Origin: Acidipropionibacterium acidipropionici
Lineage (GTDB): Bacteria; Actinomycetota; Actinomycetes; Propionibacteriales; Propionibacteriaceae
Direction of reading: 5' to 3'
NCBI RefSeq assembly: GCF_001441165.1
Contig: NZ_CP013126.1
Coordinates: 2,571,551 to 2,635,550 of the forward strand
Length of the DNA: 64,000 nt
Shown here: in pieces, positions 54,173 to 61,899 of the stretch
Position numbering within the stretch: position 1 is the stretch's first letter
Layout: every line of letters starts with the position of its first letter
Program-made: the position numbers and the translations under genes
Notes under the pieces: model-generated
Told to the model about the DNA's origin: nothing
The model's input: the letters and a program-made list of their open reading frames with translations, nothing else
The model's database searches: none

Positions 54173-55972
54173 TCAGCTCTCGTCGTCGTGGTGGCGGGCC
54201 CTGCGGCGGCGTCGCTGGGATGCCGTGGTGCCCCGCTGCTCGGTGACCTCGGCGGGCTGCTGGACGACGACGGTGGGCGCGACGTCGTCGGCCGTGGTCT
54301 TCTTCGCCTTGCGGGCCCCCGTCCTGGCCACGTGCGCCTTCTTGGCGTCGGCCTTCCCGGAGCGGTCCTTGGCGCCGTCCTTCCGGGAGGCTGCGGCCTT
54401 CCTGGCCGGGGCGGCCTTCTTCGCGGTGTCGGGCCTGCGGGTCCTGCGGGACCCGGCCTCCTCCTCCAGACGCTCGGCCACGACCTGCTCGGTGGTCCGG
54501 GGAGCCTCCTGGGGGGCGGCCTGAGCCTCGGGCGCGGTCGAGCGGTCGGAGCGGGAGTCGTGCTCGACGACCTTGCCGTTGCGGCGGCGGGTGCGCTTGC
54601 GCTTCGGACGCTCCTCCCGGGTCTCCTCGCGCTCAGCGGCGTCGTGCCGTGTGCGCCCGCGGTCCCGGTCGGAGTGGCGACCGCGGTCGTGCCTGTCCCG
54701 GTCGTGCCGGTCGCGGTCCTTGCGGTGCTCCGAGGGCGTGGCGCCGGGCAGCTGGCCCTTCGTGCCCTCGGGGATGTCGAGGTCGGTGAACAGATGGGGC
54801 GAGGTGGAGTACGTCTCCACCGGCTCCTCGATCCCCAGATCCAGCGCCTTGTTGATCATCTTCCACCGGGTGACGTCGGCCCAGTCGACCAGGGTGACGG
54901 CCACTCCCTTGGCGCCGGCCCGACCGGTGCGCCCGATCCGGTGCACGTAGGTCTTCTCGTCGTCGGGGCACTCGTGATTGATGACATGGGAGACGCCGGT
55001 GACGTCGATGCCGCGGGCGGCGACGTCGGTGGCGACCAGGATGGTGGCCTCACCGGCCCGGAACTTCTTGAGTGCCTTCTCCCGGGCCACCTGGGTGAGG
55101 TCGCCGTGGATGGCGCGCGCCTTGAATCCGCGGTCGTCGAGATCGTCCGCCAGACGCTGGCAGGCCCGCTTGGTGCGGCAGAAGATCATGACCTTCTCCA
55201 CATCCCGGGCCTGCAGGATCCTGGCGATCACCTCGATCTTGTCCATCGGGTGGGACTGGTAGACGAACTGGGTCGTGTCGGGGACGGTGGCCTGGGCGTC
55301 GGCGCCCTCGGCGCGGATGTGGACCGGCTTGTTGAGGTGGGCCCTGGCCAGGCTCATGATCGCCGCGGGCATGGTGGCTGAGAAGAGCATCGACTGCCGG
55401 TTCTTCGGTGTCAGCGCCAGGAGCTTCTCGACGTCGGGAAGGAAGCCCAGATCCAGCATCTCGTCGGCCTCGTCGAGCACGGTGATGCGCGCGCCGGACA
55501 GGTCGAGATCCTTGCGGTGGGCGAGGTCGAGGAGGCGGCCAGGGGTGCCGACGACGACGTCGACCCCGTTCTCAAGGGCCTCGATCTGGGGCTCGTAGCC
55601 GACCCCGCCGTAGACCGTGAGGACCCTGGCTCCGCGCACGGTGGCGGCGGTGGCGATGTCGCGGGAGACCTGGAGGGCGAGCTCGCGGGTGGGACAGGTC
55701 ACCAGGGCCTGCGGCCTGCGCGGGGCGTCGTCGTCCCAGCCGTCGTCGCCGGGAAGGACGATGCGCTGCAGGATCGTCACCCCGAAGGCCAGGGTCTTCC
55801 CGGTTCCGGTGCGGGCCTGGCCGATCAGGTCGTTGCCCTCGACGGCGATCGGGATGCACATCGACTGGATGGGGAACGGGGAGATGATGCCGACGCCGGC
55901 GAGGGCCTGGCAGATGTCATCGCGGACGCCGAGATCGGCGAATGTCTCAGGGGCTGAGGTTTCAGTGGACAG
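54173..55972 (-). CDS. DEAD-box RNA helicase
   Basis: This roughly 600-aa helicase unwinds RNA in ribosome assembly or mRNA turnover. Motifs run in order: Q motif (ISPFPIQSMCIPIAVEGN), Walker A ARTGTGKT, PTRELALQV, DEAD at residues about 167-170, SAT in MLFSATMPAAI, and HRIGRTGRAGAKGVAV. The C-terminal tail (about 170 residues) is highly charged, with HDRDRHDRGRHSDRDRGR-type stretches and Lys/Ala-rich ends, probably for RNA binding. The start is uncertain: no ATG/GTG/TTG lies close to the conserved STETSAPETFADLGV opening. CTG at 55972 has AGAGG 8 nt upstream; upstream TTG and GTG codons near 56080-56090 are alternatives. It is divergent from the MiaE-like gene. Confidence 0.88.
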   Translation of the reverse strand: MSTETSAPETFADLGVRDDICQALAGVGIISPFPIQSMCIPIAVEGNDLIGQARTGTGKTLAFGVTILQRIVLPGDDGWDDDAPRRPQALVTCPTRELALQVSRDIATAATVRGARVLTVYGGVGYEPQIEALENGVDVVVGTPGRLLDLAHRKDLDLSGARITVLDEADEMLDLGFLPDVEKLLALTPKNRQSMLFSATMPAAIMSLARAHLNKPVHIRAEGADAQATVPDTTQFVYQSHPMDKIEVIARILQARDVEKVMIFCRTKRACQRLADDLDDRGFKARAIHGDLTQVAREKALKKFRAGEATILVATDVAARGIDVTGVSHVINHECPDDEKTYVHRIGRTGRAGAKGVAVTLVDWADVTRWKMINKALDLGIEEPVETYSTSPHLFTDLDIPEGTKGQLPGATPSEHRKDRDRHDRDRHDRGRHSDRDRGRTRHDAAEREETREERPKRKRTRRRNGKVVEHDSRSDRSTAPEAQAAPQEAPRTTEQVVAERLEEEAGSRRTRRPDTAKKAAPARKAAASRKDGAKDRSGKADAKKAHVARTGARKAKKTTADDVAPTVVVQQPAEVTEQRGTTASQRRRRRARHHDDES

Positions 55973-56171
55973 GATCGTGGCCTCTTCGTGAACGGGGCCC
56001 GGCAAAGGCCCGATGTCGTGGACTTCGGCCCTGGTGCAGATCGCGCTTGGCGCGCCGCGACCGGGCCCGGTGCGGATCAAGGATCGACACACCACCCGAC
56101 ATCCTATCGCGTTGCGGCGCGGATGCGTGTCCGCCGCGCGAGGCGGCTCGTCTCGATCTAGTCTTGGCGGG

Positions 56172-56858
56172 GTGAGCAACGATGACACCAAGCGAACCCC
56201 TGGCACGCCGGAGCCGTCCGCGGTGGCGACCTTCTGGGCCGTCGTCAGCGCCTCGGCGCTGCACGGCATCGGCTCGGTGGTGACGGGGATGCCGTTGGCC
56301 CCCGATGTCGCCCGCCGGCTCCTGCTGGCGGACCGGTCCCGGGAACTGTCCGACATCCTCAACGAGGCGCGCAATCATCTGGACAGTCTGGTCCAGCTCG
56401 ACGAGGTGGAGCCGCTGATCGCCAGCATCTCGACCTATGTGCCCTGCTCCTCGTGGACGCAGGTGCTGTTGCGCGATCACATCGTGGTGGGGCTGTGCGC
56501 CGACTTCCTGGACGAGGTGGAGCCCCACCTGGGCAAGGAGTTCACCCCGCCGAGCGGTACCTACGGGCCGTGGCTGGGACGTGGCACCGGCACCAGGGTG
56601 CGCTGGGACGAGGAGCTGCGCGCCCAGCTGCAGGCGGAGTCCGACGACCGGTCTGCGGATTCCGTCTTCGCCCGGAAGCTGGTGGGGGAGATGCTCAGCG
56701 TGGTGCAGCGACTGGCTGCGGTGCACGCGGATCTCACCTCCGCGCTGACCGGTACCAGCGGGGGCGAGCTGGACGATCTCGCCGCCATCAACGAGGTCCT
56801 GGCCGCAGTGCTGTCGAAGCACGACGAGCGGGTCGCAGGGCTCGGTCTGGAGCCCTGA
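56172..56858 (+). CDS. MiaE-like (ferritin-like fold) protein
   Basis: This 228-aa protein has a helical pattern like the actinobacterial MiaE_2 ferritin-like proteins: LLADRSRELSDILNEARNHL (about residues 44-63), then a middle segment with CSSWTQVLLRDHIVVGLCAD (about residues 94-113), FLDEVEPHLG and a C-terminal helix FARKLVGEMLSVVQRLAAVH. In this lineage such genes sit beside the DEAD helicase and DUF3107, as here. Not all expected iron ligands are evident, so hydroxylase activity is doubtful. GTG at 56172 lies 7 nt after TAGTCT (56159-56164), as in a leaderless mRNA. Confidence 0.6.
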   Translation: MSNDDTKRTPGTPEPSAVATFWAVVSASALHGIGSVVTGMPLAPDVARRLLLADRSRELSDILNEARNHLDSLVQLDEVEPLIASISTYVPCSSWTQVLLRDHIVVGLCADFLDEVEPHLGKEFTPPSGTYGPWLGRGTGTRVRWDEELRAQLQAESDDRSADSVFARKLVGEMLSVVQRLAAVHADLTSALTGTSGGELDDLAAINEVLAAVLSKHDERVAGLGLEP

Positions 56859-56874
56859 CCCGCCCGAGGGCCAG

Positions 56875-57037
56875 CGAGCGTCACCCGACCCGCTCGGGGA
56901 GGCAGCTCTCAAATGCGGTCGCAGTCCTGCCTCGCAGCGCGAGGCCTGCGGTGATGACGTGATGGGAGCGCGAGTCGCCGCCACGAGGGGGTCAGCGAGC
57001 GCTTGCGCGAGCGAAGGGGGGAGTCGACTCCCCCTTC
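56875..57037 (-). repeat. Dispersed intergenic mosaic repeat, copy 3
   Basis: On the minus strand it begins just after the DUF3107 stop with a perfect 18-nt palindrome, GGGGGAGTCGACTCCCCC (57017-57034). The module matching copy 1 at 23 of 24 nt follows, then CCCCCTCGTGGCGGCG. Near the far end lies the module identical over 23 nt to 16437-16459. Module order differs from copy 1. The remainder of the 183-nt gap contains no gene. Confidence 0.78.
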
Positions 57038-57041
57038 TTGA

Positions 57042-57269
57042 TCACACAGTGCCGAATCCGACCGGCCTGGCGTTCGGCTGTCCGAGATCGACATAGGCGA
57101 TGGTCCGGGTCGGAACCAGGATGGTGCGGCCCTTCGGGTCGCTGAGGGTGAACACGCCGTCGGGCTGGCTCAATGACTCGCGCAGCTTCGACGCGACGTC
57201 CTCGGGTGATTCCTCAGACTCGATGGTCACCTCGCGAGGGACGTCCGTGATTCCGATCTTGATCTCCAT
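57042..57269 (-). CDS. DUF3107 family protein
   Basis: This 75-aa protein is a full-length DUF3107 member: MEIKIGITDVPREVTIESEE (residues 1-20), a helix (EDVASKLRESLSQ), then VFTLSDPKGRTILVPTRTIA and AYVDLGQPNARPVGFG. The family is small and conserved in actinobacteria, function unknown; it lies near the helicase and MiaE-like genes in many genomes. The start was set at 57269; an upstream extension in frame runs into the neighbouring gene and is not supported. Confidence 0.88.
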   Translation of the reverse strand: MEIKIGITDVPREVTIESEESPEDVASKLRESLSQPDGVFTLSDPKGRTILVPTRTIAYVDLGQPNARPVGFGTV

Positions 57270-57279
57270 GACGTCAAAC

Positions 57280-58185
57280 CTACTCGACCGGAGCATCGGG
57301 GGAGGACGGACTGGCCTCAGGGCGAACGGGCACGTCGTCGGCGCGCCACAGGGCCACGGTGACGTTGTCGAAGCCGCCCTGGGCATTCGCGAACTCGGTC
57401 AGCGCCGCCGCGACGGCGTCCGGATCGGGTCGTCCGTCGGCGCCGGGGGCCGCTGCGGCCGCATAGTGGCCCACCACCCCGGCCAGGTCCGTGGGATCGG
57501 GGACGTGGTTCCACAGGCCGTCGCTGCACACCATGACCCAGCCGGGCATGCGGGGTCGGATGGACAGGACGCGGGGCTCCAGGTCGGTGGCGCGGGCGCC
57601 GATCCACTTGGTGATGGCGTGCGCCCCGGCCCCGGCCTCGGCCTCCTCGCGGGACATCCCCATGTCGATCTGGGCCTGTGCCACCGAGTCGTCGACGGTG
57701 AGGCGCCGTGCGGCACCGTCGGCGGGGAACCAGTAGGCCCGAGTGTCTCCCACATTGGCGACGAGGATCCGGTCGACCGAGCAGATCGCGCTCACGAGTG
57801 TGCATGCGCCGGTGCCCTCGGGGGCCGGATTGTCCACCACGGCCTGATGGGCGCGCTGAACGGCGCGCCCGAACAGTGAGATCACGGCGTCATCGCTGAC
57901 CGGGAGTCCCTGGGCCAAGGCGGCGGTGAGGTAGTCGCAGGCGGTGGTGGCTGCCGTCCGGGCCGCGTCCTCGGCCCCGTCGGTGGAGGACACCCCGTCG
58001 GCGACCACGAGCACGACATGGCATCCGTCGCGGTCGACGTCGACGGCCGCGAAGTCCTGATTGGTGGGGTGGCGCAGGCCGACGTCGGTGGCCACGCCGA
58101 TATCGGCGCGGGCGCCGGCAGCCTGGGAGATCCGTATTCGGGCGGTGCCGTGCGGGGTTGCTGATCCGATGTCGGATGTGGTCAT
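57280..58185 (-). CDS. PP2C-type serine/threonine phosphatase
   Basis: This 301-aa protein is a soluble PPM-family phosphatase. The metal motifs are visible: VATDVGLRHPTNQDFAAVDV (about residues 31-50), VVADGVSSTDGAEDAA (about residues 60-75), VANVGDTRAYWF, WVMVCSDGLWNHVPDP (about residues 216-231) and GGFDNVTVALW. There is no membrane segment. Targets might include serine/threonine kinase substrates, but no kinase gene is nearby. The ATG at 58185 follows AAGGCAG. It is 10 nt from the DUF3107 start on the same strand, so the two may be cotranscribed. Confidence 0.9.
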   Translation of the reverse strand: MTTSDIGSATPHGTARIRISQAAGARADIGVATDVGLRHPTNQDFAAVDVDRDGCHVVLVVADGVSSTDGAEDAARTAATTACDYLTAALAQGLPVSDDAVISLFGRAVQRAHQAVVDNPAPEGTGACTLVSAICSVDRILVANVGDTRAYWFPADGAARRLTVDDSVAQAQIDMGMSREEAEAGAGAHAITKWIGARATDLEPRVLSIRPRMPGWVMVCSDGLWNHVPDPTDLAGVVGHYAAAAAPGADGRPDPDAVAAALTEFANAQGGFDNVTVALWRADDVPVRPEASPSSPDAPVE

Positions 58186-58226
58186 CAGCTGCCTTTCGCT
58201 GCTGTGCAGACTCTCGCTGCTGTACA

Positions 58227-58260
58227 GAACCGTCCCGCACCGGTTGCGGTGCGGGACGGT
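58227..58260 (-). terminator. Terminator of the cold-shock gene
   Basis: A perfect 14-bp stem (AACCGTCCCGCACC and its complement) surrounds a 6-nt loop 18 bp after the cold-shock stop on the minus strand. On that strand the stem is followed by TCTGT. It separates the cold-shock gene from the phosphatase gene. Confidence 0.8.
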
Positions 58261-58278
58261 TCCGACGAAGTTCTCCGG

Positions 58279-58485
58279 TCAGGCGAGATGGACGTTCTCG
58301 GCCTGCTGGCCCTTGCGGCCCTCGGTGATGTCGAACTCGACCCGCTGGCCCTCATCGAGGGTCTTGAAGCCCTCGACCTCAATCGACTTCCAGTGGACGA
58401 AGACGTCCTCGGAAGCATTTCCGTCAACGGCGATGAAGCCGTACCCCTTCTCGGGGCTGAACCACTTGACGGTTCCCTGTGCCAT
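58279..58485 (-). CDS. Cold-shock domain protein (CspA family)
   Basis: This 68-aa protein is a single cold-shock domain with both RNA-binding motifs: [16 protein letters not shown] (RNP1-like, residues about 6-21) and [13 protein letters not shown] (RNP2-like, about residues 27-39). It ends [13 protein letters not shown]. Members act as RNA chaperones. The ATG at 58485 is chosen because AAGGAG lies 6 nt upstream. The 258-bp region before it may contain a long untranslated leader, but I cannot define its promoter. Confidence 0.95.
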   Translation of the reverse strand: MAQGTVKWFSPEKGYGFIAVDGNASEDVFVHWKSIEVEGFKTLDEGQRVEFDITEGRKGQQAENVHLA

Positions 58486-58743
58486 GTGCACTCCTTGTCA
58501 GCGCTACGGGACACACCTCGTATCCCGAACTGCCGGTCCCAACCCCGGCGACGCCAGTGATGAGCAGCAAATGACGCAGGTCCATCCTGACGGACACCGC
58601 GTCTTGCCAGACAGCACGACCAGCTTCTCACAAAGTAGGGCGGTTTGGCCCATCGGGTCACGGAGTAATTCGCTGCCGCCCGTCGTGACCTGGCGCCGGA
58701 CTGCCCGGGCCCCGGTGTCGGCCGGGCGTGATGAGATGGCCCC
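58486..58743. other. Cold-shock / adnA divergent intergenic region
   Basis: This is the gap between two divergent genes. The 3' part has a GC-rich hairpin-prone stretch near 58690-58730 (GCCCGGGCCCCGG...CGGCCGGGC). Near 58630 the minus strand reads TACTTTGTGAG, a possible -10 for the cold-shock gene; if used it gives a leader of about 150 nt. A TGATGAGAT stretch ends shortly before the adnA ATG. I see no other gene or RNA. Confidence 0.4.
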
Positions 58744-61700
58744 ATGGTGTCGTCAGGGATCTCATCGGGATCGATGGAGCTGGAACCGGACAGTGACCAG
58801 CGGGCCGCCCTGGCCGACAGGCACGGCACGGTACTGGTGCTCGGTGGGCCGGGCACCGGACGCACCACGGTGTGTCTGGAGAGGGTGGCCGATCATCTGA
58901 GGGAGGGTGCCCCGCTCGGATCGGTACTGATGACCGCCCACAGCCGCGGCGCGGCCCAGGACCTCCGCAATGCGCTACTGGCCCGGGTCGGCGGGGCTCA
59001 CCTGGCTCCCCGGGTCACCACCGTCCACGCCCTGGCCTCCGCGATCGTCGCCCGATACTCCGACCAGCCACCCCGGCTGCTCACCGCCCCCGAGCAGGAG
59101 TTCCGGATCAGGGAGCTGCTGGACGGCACGGATCTCAGCGGCTGGCCGGATCATCTGAGGGCCGGCGCCTCGACGGCGCGGTTCGCCTCGGACCTGCGGG
59201 TGCTTGCCGCCGCCCTGCGCCAGGAGGGTCGCGATCCCGCCGACCTGGCCGAGGCCGGGCGGCTCTACGCGGTGGAGTCGTGGCAGGTGCTGGGGCCCTT
59301 CCTGTCGACCTATCTCGACGTCCTGGATCTGGAGCAGACCGTCGACTACGCCGAAGCCGTGCACCGGGCGCGGATCCTGCTCACCGATCCCGAGGTTCTG
59401 CGATCGGTCACCGAGGGGGTCGAGCTGCTGGTCGTCGACGAGTTCGGAGAGTGCGATCCGTCGCAGGCCGCTCTGCTCGCAGCGATCACCGGCGCCGGGG
59501 TGCCGACCCTGCTCGCCCTGGATCCGGACCAGACGGCCTTCGAGTTCCGTGGGGCGGTGCCCGACAGGCTCGCCGAGTTGAGCGGTCTGTTCCCGGATCT
59601 GTCGGTCCACCACCTCACCACTGGTCATCGGTGCGCCGAGGCGGTGCACCGGGTCGTCGAGCAGGTGCGCCTGGGGATGCCGGTCATCCCGCCGGAGCAA
59701 CGACTGCGCCGCCGCCCCGATCGCCCGTCGCGCGGCGGCGGGAGATTCGAGGGTCTCGTGTCGGGATCGACGGCGCGGGCCGCGCGAGCGGTGGCCGACG
59801 AGCTGCGACGGGAGCACCTGCGCCAGGGTGTGGGCTGGGACGAGATGGCCGTCATCACCCGGCACGGATCCGACATCGCTCCACTGGCCGCGGTGCTCTC
59901 CTCCGAGGGCGTGCCGGTGCACCGAAGCCGTGACGAGTCGGCCCTGTCCGGGGTTCATGCGGTGCAGGTCATGCTCAGCGCCCTGGATGCCGCCGCGGAT
60001 CTCGCCGCGGACTCCCGGCCCGGTCCGGGAGCCACCTCGGCCCTGCTGGGCGGCCCGCTGTCGGGACTGGACCGGGCGACCGTCGACCGCATCGGGGACT
60101 GGGCCCGCCGCGCCGGGGTCAAGACCCTCGACTGGGAGCTGCTCACCGGCGGCCTGCTGGACGGAGGTGCGGAGATCCCGCCGGGTCTGGCGCGGGCCGC
60201 CGCACCGGCCCGTGACCTCGTCGAGCGGGTCGGAGGCGCCGCCGGTGTGCTGGCCCGCGACGGGGAGGTGCACGAGGCCCTGTGGGCGATCTGGGGCCGC
60301 AGCGCCTGGTCCTCGGCGCTGAGGGACCGGGCGCTCGGCGGTGACGCCACCGCCGACCGCGAGCTCGATGGGCTGTGCTCCCTGTTCGACCTGGCTGAGC
60401 GCAGCCCCTCCCTGGCCGGGGCGATCGGCGCCAGGAGATTCGTGCGGACCGTCCGTCAGGAGGAGATCCCCGCGGACCGCAGCCGCGAGTCGGACCGGGA
60501 ACGGCTCGGCGTCAGCCTCATCACCGCTCACCGCGCCAAGGGCCGACAGTTCAGGGTGGTCGCGGTCACCGGTCTGGAGGACGGCGCCTGGCCGGCTCCG
60601 AACCACACCGGGTCGCTGGTCGGCGCCGACCGTTGGTCTCCCGACGGGCCGGTGAGCCCGCCGGGATGGTCCGAGACGGTGCGCGCCGAACGACGGCTCT
60701 TCCTGCTCGCCTGCTCCCGGGCCTCCGAGGCCCTCATCCTCTCGGCCGTCCGCGACCAGAACGCGGGCCTGATGCCCTCGGCCTTCTTCACCGAGCTGGC
60801 CGGGGACGTCCCCGAGCAGCCCGCCGGCGGGCGCCGGGCCACCCGGCTGACCGACCTGGTCGGGGAGCTGCGGCGCGCGGCCTGCGACCCGGCGTCATCC
60901 CCCCAGCTGCGCGACCGGGCAGCGGCCCTGCTGGCCGGCCTCGCCGACGAGGGGGTGCCTCAGGCCGACCCGGGCCGCTGGTGGCTGCCGGGGGTCGTGG
61001 CGCCGCCCGTCGAGCCGGCCCACGAGGCGCGTGAGGCGCGCACCGTCAGCCTGTCGGCCTCCCACGTCGGCGAACTGCTCACCTGCCCCCGCCAGTGGTT
61101 CCTCACCAGACGCGGCGGGGCCTCGGGGGTCCGCAGCTCGCGTGCCGGGGTCGGCACCCTGGTGCATCAGGTGGCCTCCGACCGGATGACGGCGGGCTGG
61201 GACCTGGAGCAGGCCCTGGAGGACCTTCAGGACGGCTGGGGGCGCATCGAGTTCGACATCGCCTGGCAGGCGCAGACCGAGCTGACGGGCGCCCGGGACG
61301 CCCTCGTCCGGCTCGACCGCTGGCTCGAGGGGCGCCCCGGCCGACTCATCGGCACCGAGGTGCCCTTCGACCACACCTTCGACCTCCCCTCGGCGCGGGT
61401 GCGGTTCCGTGGCAGCATCGACCGGCTGGAGCGCGACGAGGACGGGCGTCTGCTCGTGATCGACCTCAAGGTAGGGACGAGCACCTCGGCCCAGGTGGCC
61501 CGCTCCCACCTGCTCCAGGTCGGCGTCTACCAGGCCGTGGTGGCCGCCGGAGGGGTGGACGGCCTGGCGGATCAGGCACCGGTGGCGGTCGGCGGTGCGG
61601 AACTGATCCACCTGAGGCGCGGCGCGGGCCGTGGCGGCGCTGAGCCGAAGGTCGTGCGCCAACCCTCCCTGACCGATGTGCCCTGGCCCGAGGGCGAGGA

Positions 61701-61899
61701 GCGCAGCACCGACCCCCGGATCCACGACTGGATCGGCGCCCGGATCGACGAGGCCGCCGCCCTCGCCCTGTCCGGGGATCTGCGCGCGGTCCCCAACCCC
61801 GGCTGCGGATTCTGCCCGGTGCGCTCGGGCTGCCCGGCCCTGATACCTCCCGACGACGCGGTGGAACCGGTCACTGCGACCGGGAAGGAGTCACGATGA
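58744..61899 (+). CDS. adnA: AdnA-like helicase-nuclease subunit
   Basis: AdnAB resects double-strand breaks in actinobacteria, in place of RecBCD or AddAB. This 1051-aa subunit has a UvrD-type motor with Walker A GGPGTGRTTV (residues about 33-42), motif II LLVVDEFGECDPSQAALLAA (about residues 228-247), and GVSLITAHRAKGRQFRVVAV (about residues 587-606). A C-terminal RecB-like nuclease domain has motif GTLVHQ, LVIDLKVGTSTSAQV (Asp and Lys, about residues 908-922) and the Fe-S cysteines CGFCPVRSGC, which pair with a Cys near LLTCPRQWFL. The stop overlaps the next gene's start as ATGA. The adnA name is from gene order and length. Confidence 0.88.
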   Translation: MVSSGISSGSMELEPDSDQRAALADRHGTVLVLGGPGTGRTTVCLERVADHLREGAPLGSVLMTAHSRGAAQDLRNALLARVGGAHLAPRVTTVHALASAIVARYSDQPPRLLTAPEQEFRIRELLDGTDLSGWPDHLRAGASTARFASDLRVLAAALRQEGRDPADLAEAGRLYAVESWQVLGPFLSTYLDVLDLEQTVDYAEAVHRARILLTDPEVLRSVTEGVELLVVDEFGECDPSQAALLAAITGAGVPTLLALDPDQTAFEFRGAVPDRLAELSGLFPDLSVHHLTTGHRCAEAVHRVVEQVRLGMPVIPPEQRLRRRPDRPSRGGGRFEGLVSGSTARAARAVADELRREHLRQGVGWDEMAVITRHGSDIAPLAAVLSSEGVPVHRSRDESALSGVHAVQVMLSALDAAADLAADSRPGPGATSALLGGPLSGLDRATVDRIGDWARRAGVKTLDWELLTGGLLDGGAEIPPGLARAAAPARDLVERVGGAAGVLARDGEVHEALWAIWGRSAWSSALRDRALGGDATADRELDGLCSLFDLAERSPSLAGAIGARRFVRTVRQEEIPADRSRESDRERLGVSLITAHRAKGRQFRVVAVTGLEDGAWPAPNHTGSLVGADRWSPDGPVSPPGWSETVRAERRLFLLACSRASEALILSAVRDQNAGLMPSAFFTELAGDVPEQPAGGRRATRLTDLVGELRRAACDPASSPQLRDRAAALLAGLADEGVPQADPGRWWLPGVVAPPVEPAHEAREARTVSLSASHVGELLTCPRQWFLTRRGGASGVRSSRAGVGTLVHQVASDRMTAGWDLEQALEDLQDGWGRIEFDIAWQAQTELTGARDALVRLDRWLEGRPGRLIGTEVPFDHTFDLPSARVRFRGSIDRLERDEDGRLLVIDLKVGTSTSAQVARSHLLQVGVYQAVVAAGGVDGLADQAPVAVGGAELIHLRRGAGRGGAEPKVVRQPSLTDVPWPEGEERSTDPRIHDWIGARIDEAAALALSGDLRAVPNPGCGFCPVRSGCPALIPPDDAVEPVTATGKESR

